DNA from: Nitzschia sp. pyKryTriq1
Lineage: Eukaryota > Bacillariophyta > Bacillariophyceae > Bacillariales > Bacillariaceae
DNA length: 64,000 nt
Assembly (NCBI GenBank): GCA_956465555.1
Contig: OY101119.1
Location: 682,001-746,000 of the forward strand
Reading direction: 5' to 3'
In this document: piece after piece, positions 10,445-20,101 of the stretch
Layout: every line of letters starts with the position of its first letter
Position numbering within the stretch: position 1 is the stretch's first letter
Program-made: the position numbers and the translations under genes
The notes under the pieces: generated by a model
The model's database searches: none
Seen by the model: the letters and a program-made list of their open reading frames with translations, nothing else
Told to the model about the DNA's origin: nothing

Positions 10445-11231
10445 TGTACTACTTTTGCAGCCTTCTTGCTGCCCGCCACCACCATCGTTAATAGTAAGAT
10501 CGCGCGCTAAAAGACTGCAGTATCGAAGAAGCCTCTCGTTACTGTTCCTGTTGATGAAAGAAGCATGAACGATTGCACTCGCTCTAATAACGCGGTGAGT
10601 TTTTGTGGAGCTTGGAGAGTGGAGGGGGGGGGGGGTGCGGGAGACGAGCGGGTCGTAGAATAGTTGAGTGAAGTCCACAAAAAATTGCTACAGTATGATT
10701 TTGACTTTGGACACCACCTCTCACACCTGGCTCGACAGCCGGCCAGACGGAGGCAGAAGGAGCTTTTGATGGAAGGCGCACGCCTGACAGACGGAGTAAT
10801 GATGACGCCATCAAATGAATCTGATTGGTAGATGTGCGGAAGAAATGGCGCGGGCTGCAGAGATGAGTGAGGACGGCGAGCAATCGAAGAGTGATCGCTG
10901 ACCCGAATGACAAATCCAAACGTTTCACGATTGAGAGGCGAATGCATGGCGAATACCTATCTGGGTTGAATTGTCTTTAAAAACCGGTCCTTTCAGTCGA
11001 AATATGCGTAGAATTCTACGACTTTCTGGTACATTGCCTGCCTCGAACGCCACCTGACCGCCACCACCACCGACGACAATAGAAATAGTGATTTCAAGAT
11101 TCTCGAACCAGCTACCAGATTCTTCAACAGCGAAGGACAAAACCAAGAGGAGAGCAACGAGCAGTGAAAGGACGACGCACCAAGAGGACCAGAAAACCAG
11201 AAAAGTCGCAAAAATCTCAAGGGGGTGATAC
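10445..11231. other. Divergent spacer (bidirectional promoter region)
   Basis: No credible gene. It includes a run of about 13 G at 10621-10636. It separates the divergent starts of the DUF6824 gene and the CmcJ-like gene. Confidence 0.5.
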
Positions 11232-12359
11232 ATGGCAAGCCCATTCATCGTCCTCTTCTTCCTGTATTCTTGCATCCCCTTCTCTGCCGCCATGGCGACC
11301 ACTACTTCCTCGCCGAGAGAATCGTCACCTTCTGGTGTGACAAATCACCCCCACCCCGTCATGGTGCCAACCGAATCTCCCACCAAAATCTTGATGGATG
11401 GACAAAACATTGTATGCGTCCCAGCGAAAATGAACTACGTTTCTCGCAACACAAAAGCAGCGCACGTACGTCGCAACGTGGCCGGGGATGATGATGAGAC
11501 GGAATTCAATGAAGGCGCCAATTGGGTTGCCACGGAAGTCAGTGTTCAAAATGCGCGTGGTCAAAGCAAGACTCTCGAACGACATGGTTTTGAGTTGGTG
11601 ACAGAACCCATCTTTCCCATCGACTTTTTGAATACCGAAGATGTGATTGAGAATTACTACCCAACCTGTGAAAGTCTCCTGAAGAAACATTTCGGTGATG
11701 GGGTAATTGTGAAAGCCTTTGATCACAATATTCGAATCAATAGTGCTAGCGGGAATCCGCTCAAGGGCGCTGGAGGTGCCAAAACACAAACACCATTGGG
11801 CATTGTGCATGGAGACTATACGATGGAATCGGGACCGAAACGGTTGAGTGATTTAGGAAATCCGCCCAAAGCGAATGATGTGCTGAAGCAACGACTTGGA
11901 GAGACCCCGCTCCTAGATCCCGATACGGTCGAAGCAGCACTTGCTGGCAAAAGAAGATTTGCCTTGATTAACGTATGGAGAAGTATCGACAAAGAGAAGC
12001 CGGTGGAAGAACGCCCCCTAGCATGCATGGATTCAAACTCCGCGCCCAAGGAGGATCTACGAAAGTTATACATTCATTACGCGGACCGCGTCGGAGAAAA
12101 TTACTTGGCGGTCCATTCTCCTCGACACAACTGGTGCTACTTCCCAAAAATGACTCATGATGAGACCATGCTGATAAAGCAATGGGATTCAAAAGGAAGC
12201 TTTGCACTCGGTGGACCGGGAGGAGCAAACGACCGTGCTACGTTTGCTATCCATTCGGCATTCCTGGATCCCACCAGCCCAGAAAACGCAACTCCGCGTC
12301 AGAGTATTGAGGTCAGATGCGCTCTCGTCTGGGAGGAAGAAGACAAGTCGTCTACATAA
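11232..12359 (+). CDS. CmcJ/NvfI/AsaB-like hydroxylase family protein with signal peptide
   Basis: A single exon of 375 aa with a hydrophobic leader (MASPFIVLFFLYSCIPFSAAMA). Family signatures, in order: KAFDHNIRINS (about 166-176), TPLGIVHGDYTMESGPKR, FALINVWRSIDK followed by RPLACMDS, then NWCYFPKMTHDETMLIKQWDS, HSAFLDPTSPENATPRQSIEVRCALVW. These match the CmcJ/NvfI/AsaB (GA4-desaturase-like) family of small-molecule hydroxylases or methyltransferase partners, known from fungi, bacteria and some algae. The His in VHGD and the HSAF His could be metal ligands, but this is inference. The signal peptide is unusual for the family and suggests entry into the secretory pathway or plastid. Substrate unknown. 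Confidence 0.72.
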   Translation: MASPFIVLFFLYSCIPFSAAMATTTSSPRESSPSGVTNHPHPVMVPTESPTKILMDGQNIVCVPAKMNYVSRNTKAAHVRRNVAGDDDETEFNEGANWVATEVSVQNARGQSKTLERHGFELVTEPIFPIDFLNTEDVIENYYPTCESLLKKHFGDGVIVKAFDHNIRINSASGNPLKGAGGAKTQTPLGIVHGDYTMESGPKRLSDLGNPPKANDVLKQRLGETPLLDPDTVEAALAGKRRFALINVWRSIDKEKPVEERPLACMDSNSAPKEDLRKLYIHYADRVGENYLAVHSPRHNWCYFPKMTHDETMLIKQWDSKGSFALGGPGGANDRATFAIHSAFLDPTSPENATPRQSIEVRCALVWEEEDKSST

Positions 12360-13153
12360 ATAAAATGACCATATCGTAGTGTGTGACATGAATTGAATAC
12401 AAACTTAGCTGTAGTTTATTGATTCGATTGCACGCTTGTTTTCGAGCGGAAGCCCGATCAGGGAGGAGTCTCTGCATACAGTACACGAAAAAAGTGCGTA
12501 CGGTACGGTAGGGACCTATTCGTACCAGTAGATACGTCTCTCTAGTAGGTGGTTGATGATTGATGATTCATGAGTCCGGAGGAAACGGGACTTAGTCGCG
12601 CCTGTCCGCTATCCGTACACAACGATACTGCAGTTGGCACGGTTGCACGTTCATGCTACTGTGTTTACTATTAGTAAGGACGAAATCATCAATTTGATTG
12701 ACTTGACCGAGGGAGCTGATCATCATGACGAGTCGGCGCAAGAGGAAGAAAGTATTGCAACAAGATCGGGCCTCCAACTCATTGATGGCCGCAAGAACTT
12801 CAAAGCAAGCCCACTACTACAAACTGTGGCCCACCAAATTCTTATTTATCTAATGAGTTCGAAAAGCACGGTTGTATCATGTTCATGCGGTGGTCGACAG
12901 TGGAAGGGATCCTGTCGGAGGACAGATTATCTGACCGTCTGTCCTGCATCCTTCATCCTTTCAAACGCTGCAATGTTGAACGGGATTTATGTTCGCCCCA
13001 TTCTCAAAAGACCCACCCGTGTCAACGCAAAACGCAAACAACAGACTCTTCATCCCTCGTCGAAAGAGGAATGAGGAATGGCTACCCGTACCGGGTACAT
13101 TCGTTCTTTGTCAAAAGATTGCGAGTGCGGATATTACGCACAGTTCGGGGAGC
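12360..13153. other. Gene-free spacer
   Basis: Frames are open at 12634-13074 but lack an ATG near the start and a recognisable composition. GTAC-type motifs occur at 12484-12540. The last 165 bp are in frame with the DUF2254 gene and may be 5' UTR. Confidence 0.45.
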
Positions 13154-14524
13154 ATGCTCAAACTAAAGTCGATAAAGACATGGCTGAGTCATCATACAGA
13201 AAAGATTAGAGCTTCGGCATGGACTTTGCCAGCGGCAGGTGTGATTGTCGCCATTGTTCTGTCTCAGCTAACACTCTTCGTGGACACTAACTATGGTGAA
13301 AATCTGTTGGATAAGACTCCTGCTCTGAAGATTTGGTCGGTTGCAAGTGCTCAATCCTTATTATCGACAATCGCCTCGTCGACACTGTCTCTCGCAGGAA
13401 CGGCGTTTTCGAGTATCATGGTGACCATGACATTGGCGTCACAACAATTCGGTCCACGCTTGCTGCGGAATTTCATGAAGGATCGTCCCAGTCAGCTATG
13501 CCTAGGAGTTCTCATGGGCACCTTTGTCTATTGTCTTTTCATTATTCGAGGACCGCGTACCGAACCTGAAACTGGAGTAGAGTTTGTGCCACAATTGTCA
13601 TCGATCGTTGCCATGCTGCTGGCGATTGCGAGTTTATTCTTCTTTATCTACTTTATTCAGCATGTGCTTATCAATATTCAAGAAGAACAAGTTCTAGTGG
13701 ATGCCTACAAAGGCCTGCAAGAAACTATTGCTAATGTATTCCCCGACCCTGATGATGTTCAGCAAGAACGACTACCGGAGCCGCCAGACGACCTGGGATG
13801 GGCAATAGGGGCTAGAGCGGATGGATACATTCAAGCGATTGACTATGAAAATCTGACACAGATCGCCAGTCGGTATGACGTTCTTCTTTGGGTCGTGTGT
13901 CGCTCGGGATGGTTCATCACGTCACGACGAACAGCCGTACGAGTCATTCAAGGGGGTGACGAAAACGACAAGGCATTTATTCACGCGGTACAAAAATGTA
14001 TCTATATTGGATTCCAGCGCACACCAGAACAAGACTTTGAATATGGCATACGTCAGCTTGTGGAAGTATGTCTGAGAGCTCTCTCTCCTGGCGTTAACGA
14101 TCCGTTTACAGCAACTGATTGCATAGATTACCTGGGTGCAGCGCTAGAGTCGGTCTTTGCAAGGCCGCTGCCTGCATCAATTCTACGCGACGGAGAAGGC
14201 CATATACGCGTCGTCAAGTCGATTACAGAATACAAGGGTTTGGTATGTGCAGCTGTCGAGCAAATACGACAAGCAGCGCGCGACAACTGTGCTGTTTCAT
14301 GCCACTTGCTAGCAATGCTCGAAAATGTGGCAAAGGCCACTGCAAATACGGGGGAACAACATCAGGTCTTGCTAGATCAAGCCACCATGATCAATCACGA
14401 CAGTGCTCCCGCAATGCACAATGACCATGATCGCGAAGCCATCACTTCACGTTACCAAAATGTCGTCAAGGCGTGCCATCTTGTTTCAAAAGCAAAGAAG
14501 TATGAGATAGAGATGAAATTGTAG
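13154..14524 (+). CDS. DUF2254-family integral membrane protein (bacterial type)
   Basis: A single exon. I took the ATG at 13154 (456 aa) because LKSIKTWLSHHTEKIRASAW followed by a membrane helix matches the usual start of DUF2254 proteins. An upstream Met at 12989 would add 55 unlike residues. About four transmembrane helices lie in the first 220 residues, including SSTLSLAGTAFSSIMVTMTL and ASQQFGPRLLRNFMKDR followed by LGVLMGTFVYCLFIIR. This is the hallmark DUF2254 core. The C-terminal half is soluble and includes RQLVEVCLRALSPGVNDPFTA, also conserved in bacterial homologues. Function is unknown in any organism. The gene is intronless and has bacterial relatives, so transfer from bacteria is a reasonable inference. 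Confidence 0.85.
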   Translation: MLKLKSIKTWLSHHTEKIRASAWTLPAAGVIVAIVLSQLTLFVDTNYGENLLDKTPALKIWSVASAQSLLSTIASSTLSLAGTAFSSIMVTMTLASQQFGPRLLRNFMKDRPSQLCLGVLMGTFVYCLFIIRGPRTEPETGVEFVPQLSSIVAMLLAIASLFFFIYFIQHVLINIQEEQVLVDAYKGLQETIANVFPDPDDVQQERLPEPPDDLGWAIGARADGYIQAIDYENLTQIASRYDVLLWVVCRSGWFITSRRTAVRVIQGGDENDKAFIHAVQKCIYIGFQRTPEQDFEYGIRQLVEVCLRALSPGVNDPFTATDCIDYLGAALESVFARPLPASILRDGEGHIRVVKSITEYKGLVCAAVEQIRQAARDNCAVSCHLLAMLENVAKATANTGEQHQVLLDQATMINHDSAPAMHNDHDREAITSRYQNVVKACHLVSKAKKYEIEMKL

Positions 14525-15324
14525 TCGTGCAAGTAGTAAACATTCTTGGACAAGACGACCACTGTCCGTCTCTCTCGTCGCGTCATATTGGCACGCGTAG
14601 TCGTGTTGATGTTGGCATCTTGTTTCGCTCTCTCTAGTAGAGAGTAGTAAAGAGTAGTTTCTCTACTAGCTAGCTAGTAGTGCAAGCTGCAGACAGTCAG
14701 TTGACGGTATGATAGGCCATGTAGCTAGCGTCGGACAAAATGCCCGTCAAAAAGATAGCCCCAACGGCTTCTATGGGTTTCTCGAAAACAAACAATTGAT
14801 TTTGCGCATGCACAAACTCCTTTTCCTTCTACTTTTGCGATTACAGTATGAATATGCAACTGTATCTCTTGTTTGGCTGGCAGAAAGGCTAGATGTTCTA
14901 CTCTACTCGTACTGTATTTTTAGCTTGAGTGATTTCTTGAGTCACGAACATATTATGACGTCAAAACATCAACGCAACGATGCGATGTCATACTGTAGTC
15001 TACGAACGAACGAACTCCTGATCATTTTCTGATAAGTTCTGGTGCGCGCGGCGGCCACATTTCGGCTGCAGTAGAAATCGTACGAAGTCCTACGTGACAG
15101 CTTGGAAGGAGAGGCAAGGCAGGCGCTGTTGCCTCATCGTTCTCAAAATCGGCGCGTGACTATTTTTTCTTTAGAACTTTGCTTTTTTTTTGTCGCCACG
15201 GTTCGCTTTGACAACCACGACAAAGAGATTGAGAGATTGATTGCTTGTTGTTGACTTCCACAAACAATCTACAATACAATACAGTACCAGTACCAGTACT
15301 TCTTGTAACCGCTCCTCCCTGATC
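14525..15324. other. Gene-free spacer with CTAG-type palindromes
   Basis: No credible gene. 14628-14682 is built from CTCTAGTAGAGAG, AGTAGTTTCTCTACT and CTAGCTAGCTAG. Close to the next start are short AGTACC repeats (15283-15300). Confidence 0.5.
14628..14682. repeat. CTAG/CTCTAGTAGAG palindrome cluster
   Basis: Overlapping inverted repeats (CTCTCTAGTAGAGAG, then AGTAGTTTCTCTACT, then CTAGCTAGCTAG) just 3' of the DUF2254 gene. The same motif type recurs at 27833-27865, 57590-57607 and 57851-57918. Confidence 0.55.
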
Positions 15325-16419
15325 ATGAATTCAATTTGCAGTGAAGAAATCTCGTGGTCCAGAGCGCCTCCGTCGTCGCGTTCGAAGAAAAAAATGCTGC
15401 TGTCGTCGTCGTCTCAGACCGATATGGCGCGACAAGTACAAGTACTTCTGCCGCAAGAACTATCGACGTTGTACGACCACGACTGTTTATTACCGATACT
15501 TGAGTTTTTGCAGTGGGAAGACTTGAATGTATTTTCGCTTTCATCGAAGGGTTGCTATCAGATGCGCAGCCACCGTTCCTTGGACCAAACACGGTCGGGT
15601 TCCATCAGTCTGGGCAAGGGGGTTACCAATGCGAAAGCACTCATGGACAAGGTTCGGCAACAACACTGGTCGGACGCTTTTTGTGGACACAGAACGCATT
15701 TGAGACTGTCCAATTTGACGTATCTATCCTCCGATATTGATCCAATCGACGATGCGTTCGTCGACACCATTTCCCCGCTCAGGCAAGTCACTAGCTTGGA
15801 TTGTTCCATGGTACCGCCACCACTCCCTCAACACCTAGTATGTGGCGAGGACAAAGACGACGATGAACGATTACGGCGCAGTAGTAGTCGACGCCCTTGG
15901 TTTTTGGCTCCTTTTGAAGATTATGTGGACAAGGGGTTTGCACAAGGATTGACTCTGTCATTGCTGGTTCCGAATCTGAGGTCTATTGACATGAGCTATT
16001 TACCATTGACAATGGTCGGCGTCGCTTGGTTGACAGAAAATAATCCAAACCTGGAGGTAATTCGATGGAATCATTCATTGGTTTGGCCCATATCCGACGA
16101 CTCAGAGAACCATCTAGAGGCCCTGAAATATCTGAAAGAAGTCTACTTGGATGAAGCGAGAATGATATTCTGTGCCGACCTGAACGCTGACTCTCTCTGG
16201 AAATCACTGCTGGCACACACCCGCCAATTGGAACGTGTCAGCTTGCTGGGAACGCTGTGGTACCAAGGGGGGGAGCTTTCAGAACTCTCCCAGGCTTCTC
16301 TGGTGAAATTTGTTCGCGGTACTCCCAGTCTCCAGTGGTTTCGAAGTGACTTGACATTGCAAAATGTGGAACTATTGAAAAGGGAGCGACCAGAAGTAAC
16401 GTTTGTTTCTTCTTGGTAA
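15325..16419 (+). CDS. F-box/LRR-like protein
   Basis: A single exon of 364 aa from the ATG at 15325. After a Ser/Arg-rich start, DCLLPILEFLQWEDLNVFSLSSKGCYQM (about residues 50-77) resembles an F-box helix bundle, where 'L..IL.FL...DL...S..S' is the usual pattern. The remainder is rich in leucine-repeat-like segments: HLRLSNLTYLS, QVTSLDCSMV, LVPNLRSIDMSYLPL, NPNLEVIRWN, LKYLKEVYLDEA and QLERVSLLGTL. The likely role is substrate recognition in an SCF ubiquitin ligase. The F-box match is by pattern only and no clear Skp1-contact residues can be checked here. Confidence 0.55.
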   Translation: MNSICSEEISWSRAPPSSRSKKKMLLSSSSQTDMARQVQVLLPQELSTLYDHDCLLPILEFLQWEDLNVFSLSSKGCYQMRSHRSLDQTRSGSISLGKGVTNAKALMDKVRQQHWSDAFCGHRTHLRLSNLTYLSSDIDPIDDAFVDTISPLRQVTSLDCSMVPPPLPQHLVCGEDKDDDERLRRSSSRRPWFLAPFEDYVDKGFAQGLTLSLLVPNLRSIDMSYLPLTMVGVAWLTENNPNLEVIRWNHSLVWPISDDSENHLEALKYLKEVYLDEARMIFCADLNADSLWKSLLAHTRQLERVSLLGTLWYQGGELSELSQASLVKFVRGTPSLQWFRSDLTLQNVELLKRERPEVTFVSSW

Positions 16420-17109
16420 AGGGTAGACACGATTAGATTAGACTAGACTAATCGATGAGAAGACTTCCAATGATCTCTGGTGCTGCTTTATCGATATCGA
16501 AGTCATGTTCCTCACGTCGTTCTTCTTGTTCATCACACGACCGGCGCACCCCTCAAGGGCACCAAGAAGGACTCCCACGCTCTCTCTAGAGAGAATAGAA
16601 ATCAGACTTATTCAACCTAGCGACGTCAGTAGAACCATACTGTACGGTACCCGGTACTGTACTGTTTATTTAAAAACATGGGGAGAAACTTATTGAACAG
16701 GTACGCAGTAGTACTCGTAGAGCGCTTTCTGTCTTCGCTGAAACCGGCGCGATACCAGTCCGTCGAATAATCCGAATCAGTTCTTGGTGGACAGAGGGCC
16801 AGACAGAGAATCAGACATCGAATCAGCCAATCAAAACGTGCTCAGTGCGTCGAGCTCTTTGGATTTTACCCTTTACCACGGCGAGCCCTTCCACCACACG
16901 ACGACGACGACCATCCAAATCTTTGCGACGAAAGATCATGGTGGGGCGTGGGGCTTTTCTATGCATCTTGCATCTCACAACATCATCAATCACATTCTTC
17001 TTTGATGCTGACGATGACGTTTATTGGTAGACCGCAAGATGTTCAATACCGGTAGAAGTTGACAGCTGCAGTAGAAGACATGCAATGAACCTATACCACT
17101 GCCTTTAGG
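16420..17109. other. Gene-free spacer
   Basis: Short unconserved frames only. GTAC-type palindromes occur at about 16638-16665. It holds the promoter of the hemerythrin-like gene. Confidence 0.45.
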
Positions 17110-18259
17110 ATGTCAGATGAAACAATGCCTCATGAACCACTGCTCAGTATTAGCCGGGTAGCTGCTCTTGTCTCCCCTGACCGACGAAAGGTCACAAGAC
17201 GGCGAGATGCCAGCTTGAGCGTGAGGAGGATTGTACTCCTGGTACTCGCCCTTGTACTGGCGCATGTTGTATCTGGAGAATCTTCCTCAATCCCTCGCCA
17301 ATCTAATACCAATGGTAGTACTAATGCGAATCATGCCGACGCACCAGATCTATGTCTGGTGAAAGGAGGGCAAACCGGCATCGAAGGAAAGTACTCCGCG
17401 ATCGACGAATTCCTCTCGGAAAGAGATCCTCAAAAGTCGTCGCTGGCTCGATTTCATATCCACGGCTGGCGATGGCATACAGCTTCGTTAGTACGAGAAT
17501 CTGGTCGATTGTGTACGCTGGCCCAACGAGCAAAATTAGCCGAGGAAGGCGATGATTCGGAAACGATGGCCAAGGCGCTTCAACAAGCAGCGGATTACGT
17601 CGTTGGATTTAACATGAAAGGATTGCATCGGATCGAAGCAGATTTGATGTTTCCATGGATGCGAGAAAAGTTGACCTCCATCAAAGATCTTGCCGGTGAG
17701 GTCTCTCGGGAATTTTCAGGTGTCATGAGTCAGCTAGAGAGTGACCGGAAGTCTTTGGTCGAGCTTGGGGACTCGATTGTACGTACAACGCCAAAGAGTT
17801 CTGATTTATAAAGTCTTTACGAGACCTGAAGCCGAAAATCTCACATGCTCTCCATTTTCCATGACACAGATCAAGTCTGTTGCGGTCGCCACGGACACCA
17901 AATCAAATCATGGTAGGCGGAACGAGGCCTTTCAAGACGTTATTGAAAAGTCTGCCTCCATGCAAAGTTATGCGAAAAACATGATGGACGTTGAAAACAA
18001 TCTATTGGTACCGGCTATAGCAAAGATTGTCCCTGAATCCGAGCAGCATTCATTCAACAACAAAGTGCTGCGAAATTTGGGTTTGCTGGATTCACGCCTT
18101 CATTTGGTGGCCATGTACGAAGCCATTGAAGAATCCGGAAACGCGGAAGAAAAAGCTTTGTTCGAACAAGCCATTCCATCCATCCCTCAAATGATGATTC
18201 CTAGGTGGAAGCGAAAGCTTTACGAACCAAAGGCGGGTGTCCTGGATACAGAGCTTTGA
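17110..18259 (+). CDS. Helical, possibly hemerythrin (HHE)-like membrane or secreted protein
   Basis: Two exons: 17110-17778 and 17870-18259, joined at a phase-0 GTACGT...ACAG intron, total 352 aa. A basic cytosolic head is followed by one hydrophobic helix at 38-55 (RRIVLLVLALVLAHVVSG), a signal anchor or late signal peptide. The rest looks all-helical. RFHIHGWRWHTASLVRESGRLC and GLHRIEADLMFPWMREKL resemble the HxxxE and HHxxEdxxlFPxl elements of hemerythrin-type four-helix bundles. Later helices carry KNMMDVENNLLVPAIAKIV and LDSRLHLVAMYEAIEE. If the assignment holds, the His/Glu set would bind a di-iron centre. The spacing is not exact, so I keep this as a possibility. Confidence 0.5.
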
Positions 18260-18841
18260 GATTGTTCTGGTGGCAAGGATAACGCTGGTGGTTGGCATTG
18301 CCGTTTTGAACCCTATCAAAGGTCAGTACTACTTGTCCGTCCCTGTTGCTGTACTCTTGTTGAGCTCGGCCTGCGCGTGTACTTTTTTCACAGTTAGTAC
18401 ATATGATAGCAGTGTCACTTGCCGTTCGTCGCGCTGACCGTCTAGCCTCCGGGCATTCGGATTTTCTGTGGTATAAGCGATTGCTAAAAGCTCTAGATTA
18501 CGTGACGGGGCGATGACGAGCTTGTTCGGGTTCGTCCTGACGCTTGTCCGCCTTCGTCGAAGCTACATTCCCACTCCTTGGCGAGCGCCCTGGTGCGATT
18601 ACGTGATGGGAGATAACCGTAGCATGCACATTTTCATTTCGATCCGCGAAAAGTGATTGGATTTGCTTCTCACAATTCTTCTTGTTGTCTGGCCCATCTT
18701 TTCTCTTGTTCGCCGCGACAGAGACGCTAGCAAAGCAGGCACAGACATTTATATTCCAATGCTGCTCAACTGTCAAGCTAATATTATATAATATCACTAG
18801 ATGAACGTTTTGCAATGGCACTACTGCTCCCAAAACTGAAG
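18260..18841. other. Gene-free spacer between convergent genes
   Basis: No credible gene, RNA or repeat seen. It holds the 3' ends of the hemerythrin-like gene and POLE3. Confidence 0.45.
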
Positions 18842-19594
18842 TTATTCTTCCATATCGTCAGCCTCATCATCATCGTCTCCCTCGCCATCGCCGTCCCCCT
18901 CTCGGTCTTCCTCTTCCGTCTGATCTCCCTCGTTGGCCCCCATTCTTGCATCTGCTGTCTCTTCACCTTTTGATTTTACTGATTGAGGCGAGGTAACTTT
19001 CAGTTCGTCGTCATCATCACCGTCTCCATCATCATCATCCATTGCTTCCACCTTGGCCTTGGCTTTGGCCTCCTTTTTGCTCTTTTCAGCCTCGCGGTAC
19101 CGCTCCAAGAACTTCGTGAGATCGGGTGTGAACTCATCAAACTCCAATTCCTAACAGCAATTAATGTAGTTATTGGTGAGTACCGTGGTATCGTTCAGTA
19201 TATATATCGAATTCTCCACTCTCTATCTCTATCTCTCCTTTCCCGACGTACGTACCTTGATCGCCGCAAGCACATCATTGGCGGTGATCGTCTGCCGCCG
19301 GTTTTCCCGCGCAAAATCATTGGCAGTCGCCGTCAAGTAAATAATGAAAATTCCGCTGGCTCGAGCAAAGGCTGCCGAAGCATCCTTTCCCACATTCGTC
19401 GAGGAAGGCAAAGTGTTCTTCAAGATGCGACGAACGCAAGCGAGCGGGGGCTCGAATTCAATGGCCGAAGGAGGGCCGCTTCCTTTGGCATTTGTGGTAG
19501 TAGTAGTAGTAGTATTTTTTGCCGCATTGTCATCCACCTTGGTGTTTTCCTTGGAGGCTTCGGCTATCGGGGTTGAAACTTTGGTTGGAGTCAT
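18842..19594 (-). CDS. POLE3: DNA polymerase epsilon subunit 3 / Dpb4 histone-fold protein
   Basis: Two exons: 19594-19256 (113 codons) and 19150-18842 (102 codons plus stop), joined at a phase-0 GTACGT...TTAG intron, total 215 aa. The histone fold starts at about residue 42: EFEPPLACVRRILKNTLP, NVGKDASAAFARASGIFIIYL, TATANDFARENRRQTITANDV LAAIK, then across the splice ELEFDEFTPDLTKFLERYREAEKSKKEAKAK. The order and key residues match POLE3/Dpb4, including the EF-containing loop after the third helix. The splice falls inside the conserved AIKELEF segment, which confirms the exon join. The tail is extremely acidic (long Asp/Glu runs), as in other POLE3 proteins. It should pair with POLE4 in replicative polymerase epsilon and possibly in CHRAC-type remodellers. 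Confidence 0.9.
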
Positions 19595-20101
19595 GATGTT
19601 GAAAGAGGCTTTTGGAGATTGATCCTTGTGACTTTACTGTGGCAGCAGTTAGTTGCAACCTCACCCGTGACAATGATAATGCAAACAGCTGTGTGTCGTC
19701 GCGATGAGAGATGAGAGCGGGTCCGGGGCATCGATCGCATCGTGTGCCACCAAAAGCCATTTTCGGCTTTGGCGCGCCAGCGCGTGTGTACGCCGTTTCG
19801 TCTGGATGAGTGACACACGGACAGACGTCAGCCCGTAAAAGCGACGACGACTCGTACGAATGGATGTCAACCACGAGAGAGAGAGGAAAAGACGTCGCCG
19901 TACGCCGTACAGTATCTTTTGTGTTTTGTTGTATCTTTCATCTTTGTTGCTACAATACTAACTGCTCGTTGACATTATTTACATACTTAAGACAGTATCC
20001 ACCAAAGCTATCTATGAAAGCAACTTTATTTCTGTTTGTCCCACGGTATTGTTACTAACGAAAGGAAGTTCGTCTACAGTACGTGTACCGGTACGGTGAT
20101 C
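19595..20101. promoter_or_regulatory. Divergent promoter region POLE3 / MSS51-like
   Basis: A 507-bp spacer between two divergent ATGs, so both promoters lie here. GTAC-type palindromes occur near 20080-20100 beside the MSS51-like start. No TATA box or other element can be assigned with confidence. Confidence 0.4.

Noticed and set aside
12634-13074. 146-codon plus-strand frame before the DUF2254 gene
   Set aside because: No ATG near its start, no conserved features, and it overlaps the probable DUF2254 5' region.
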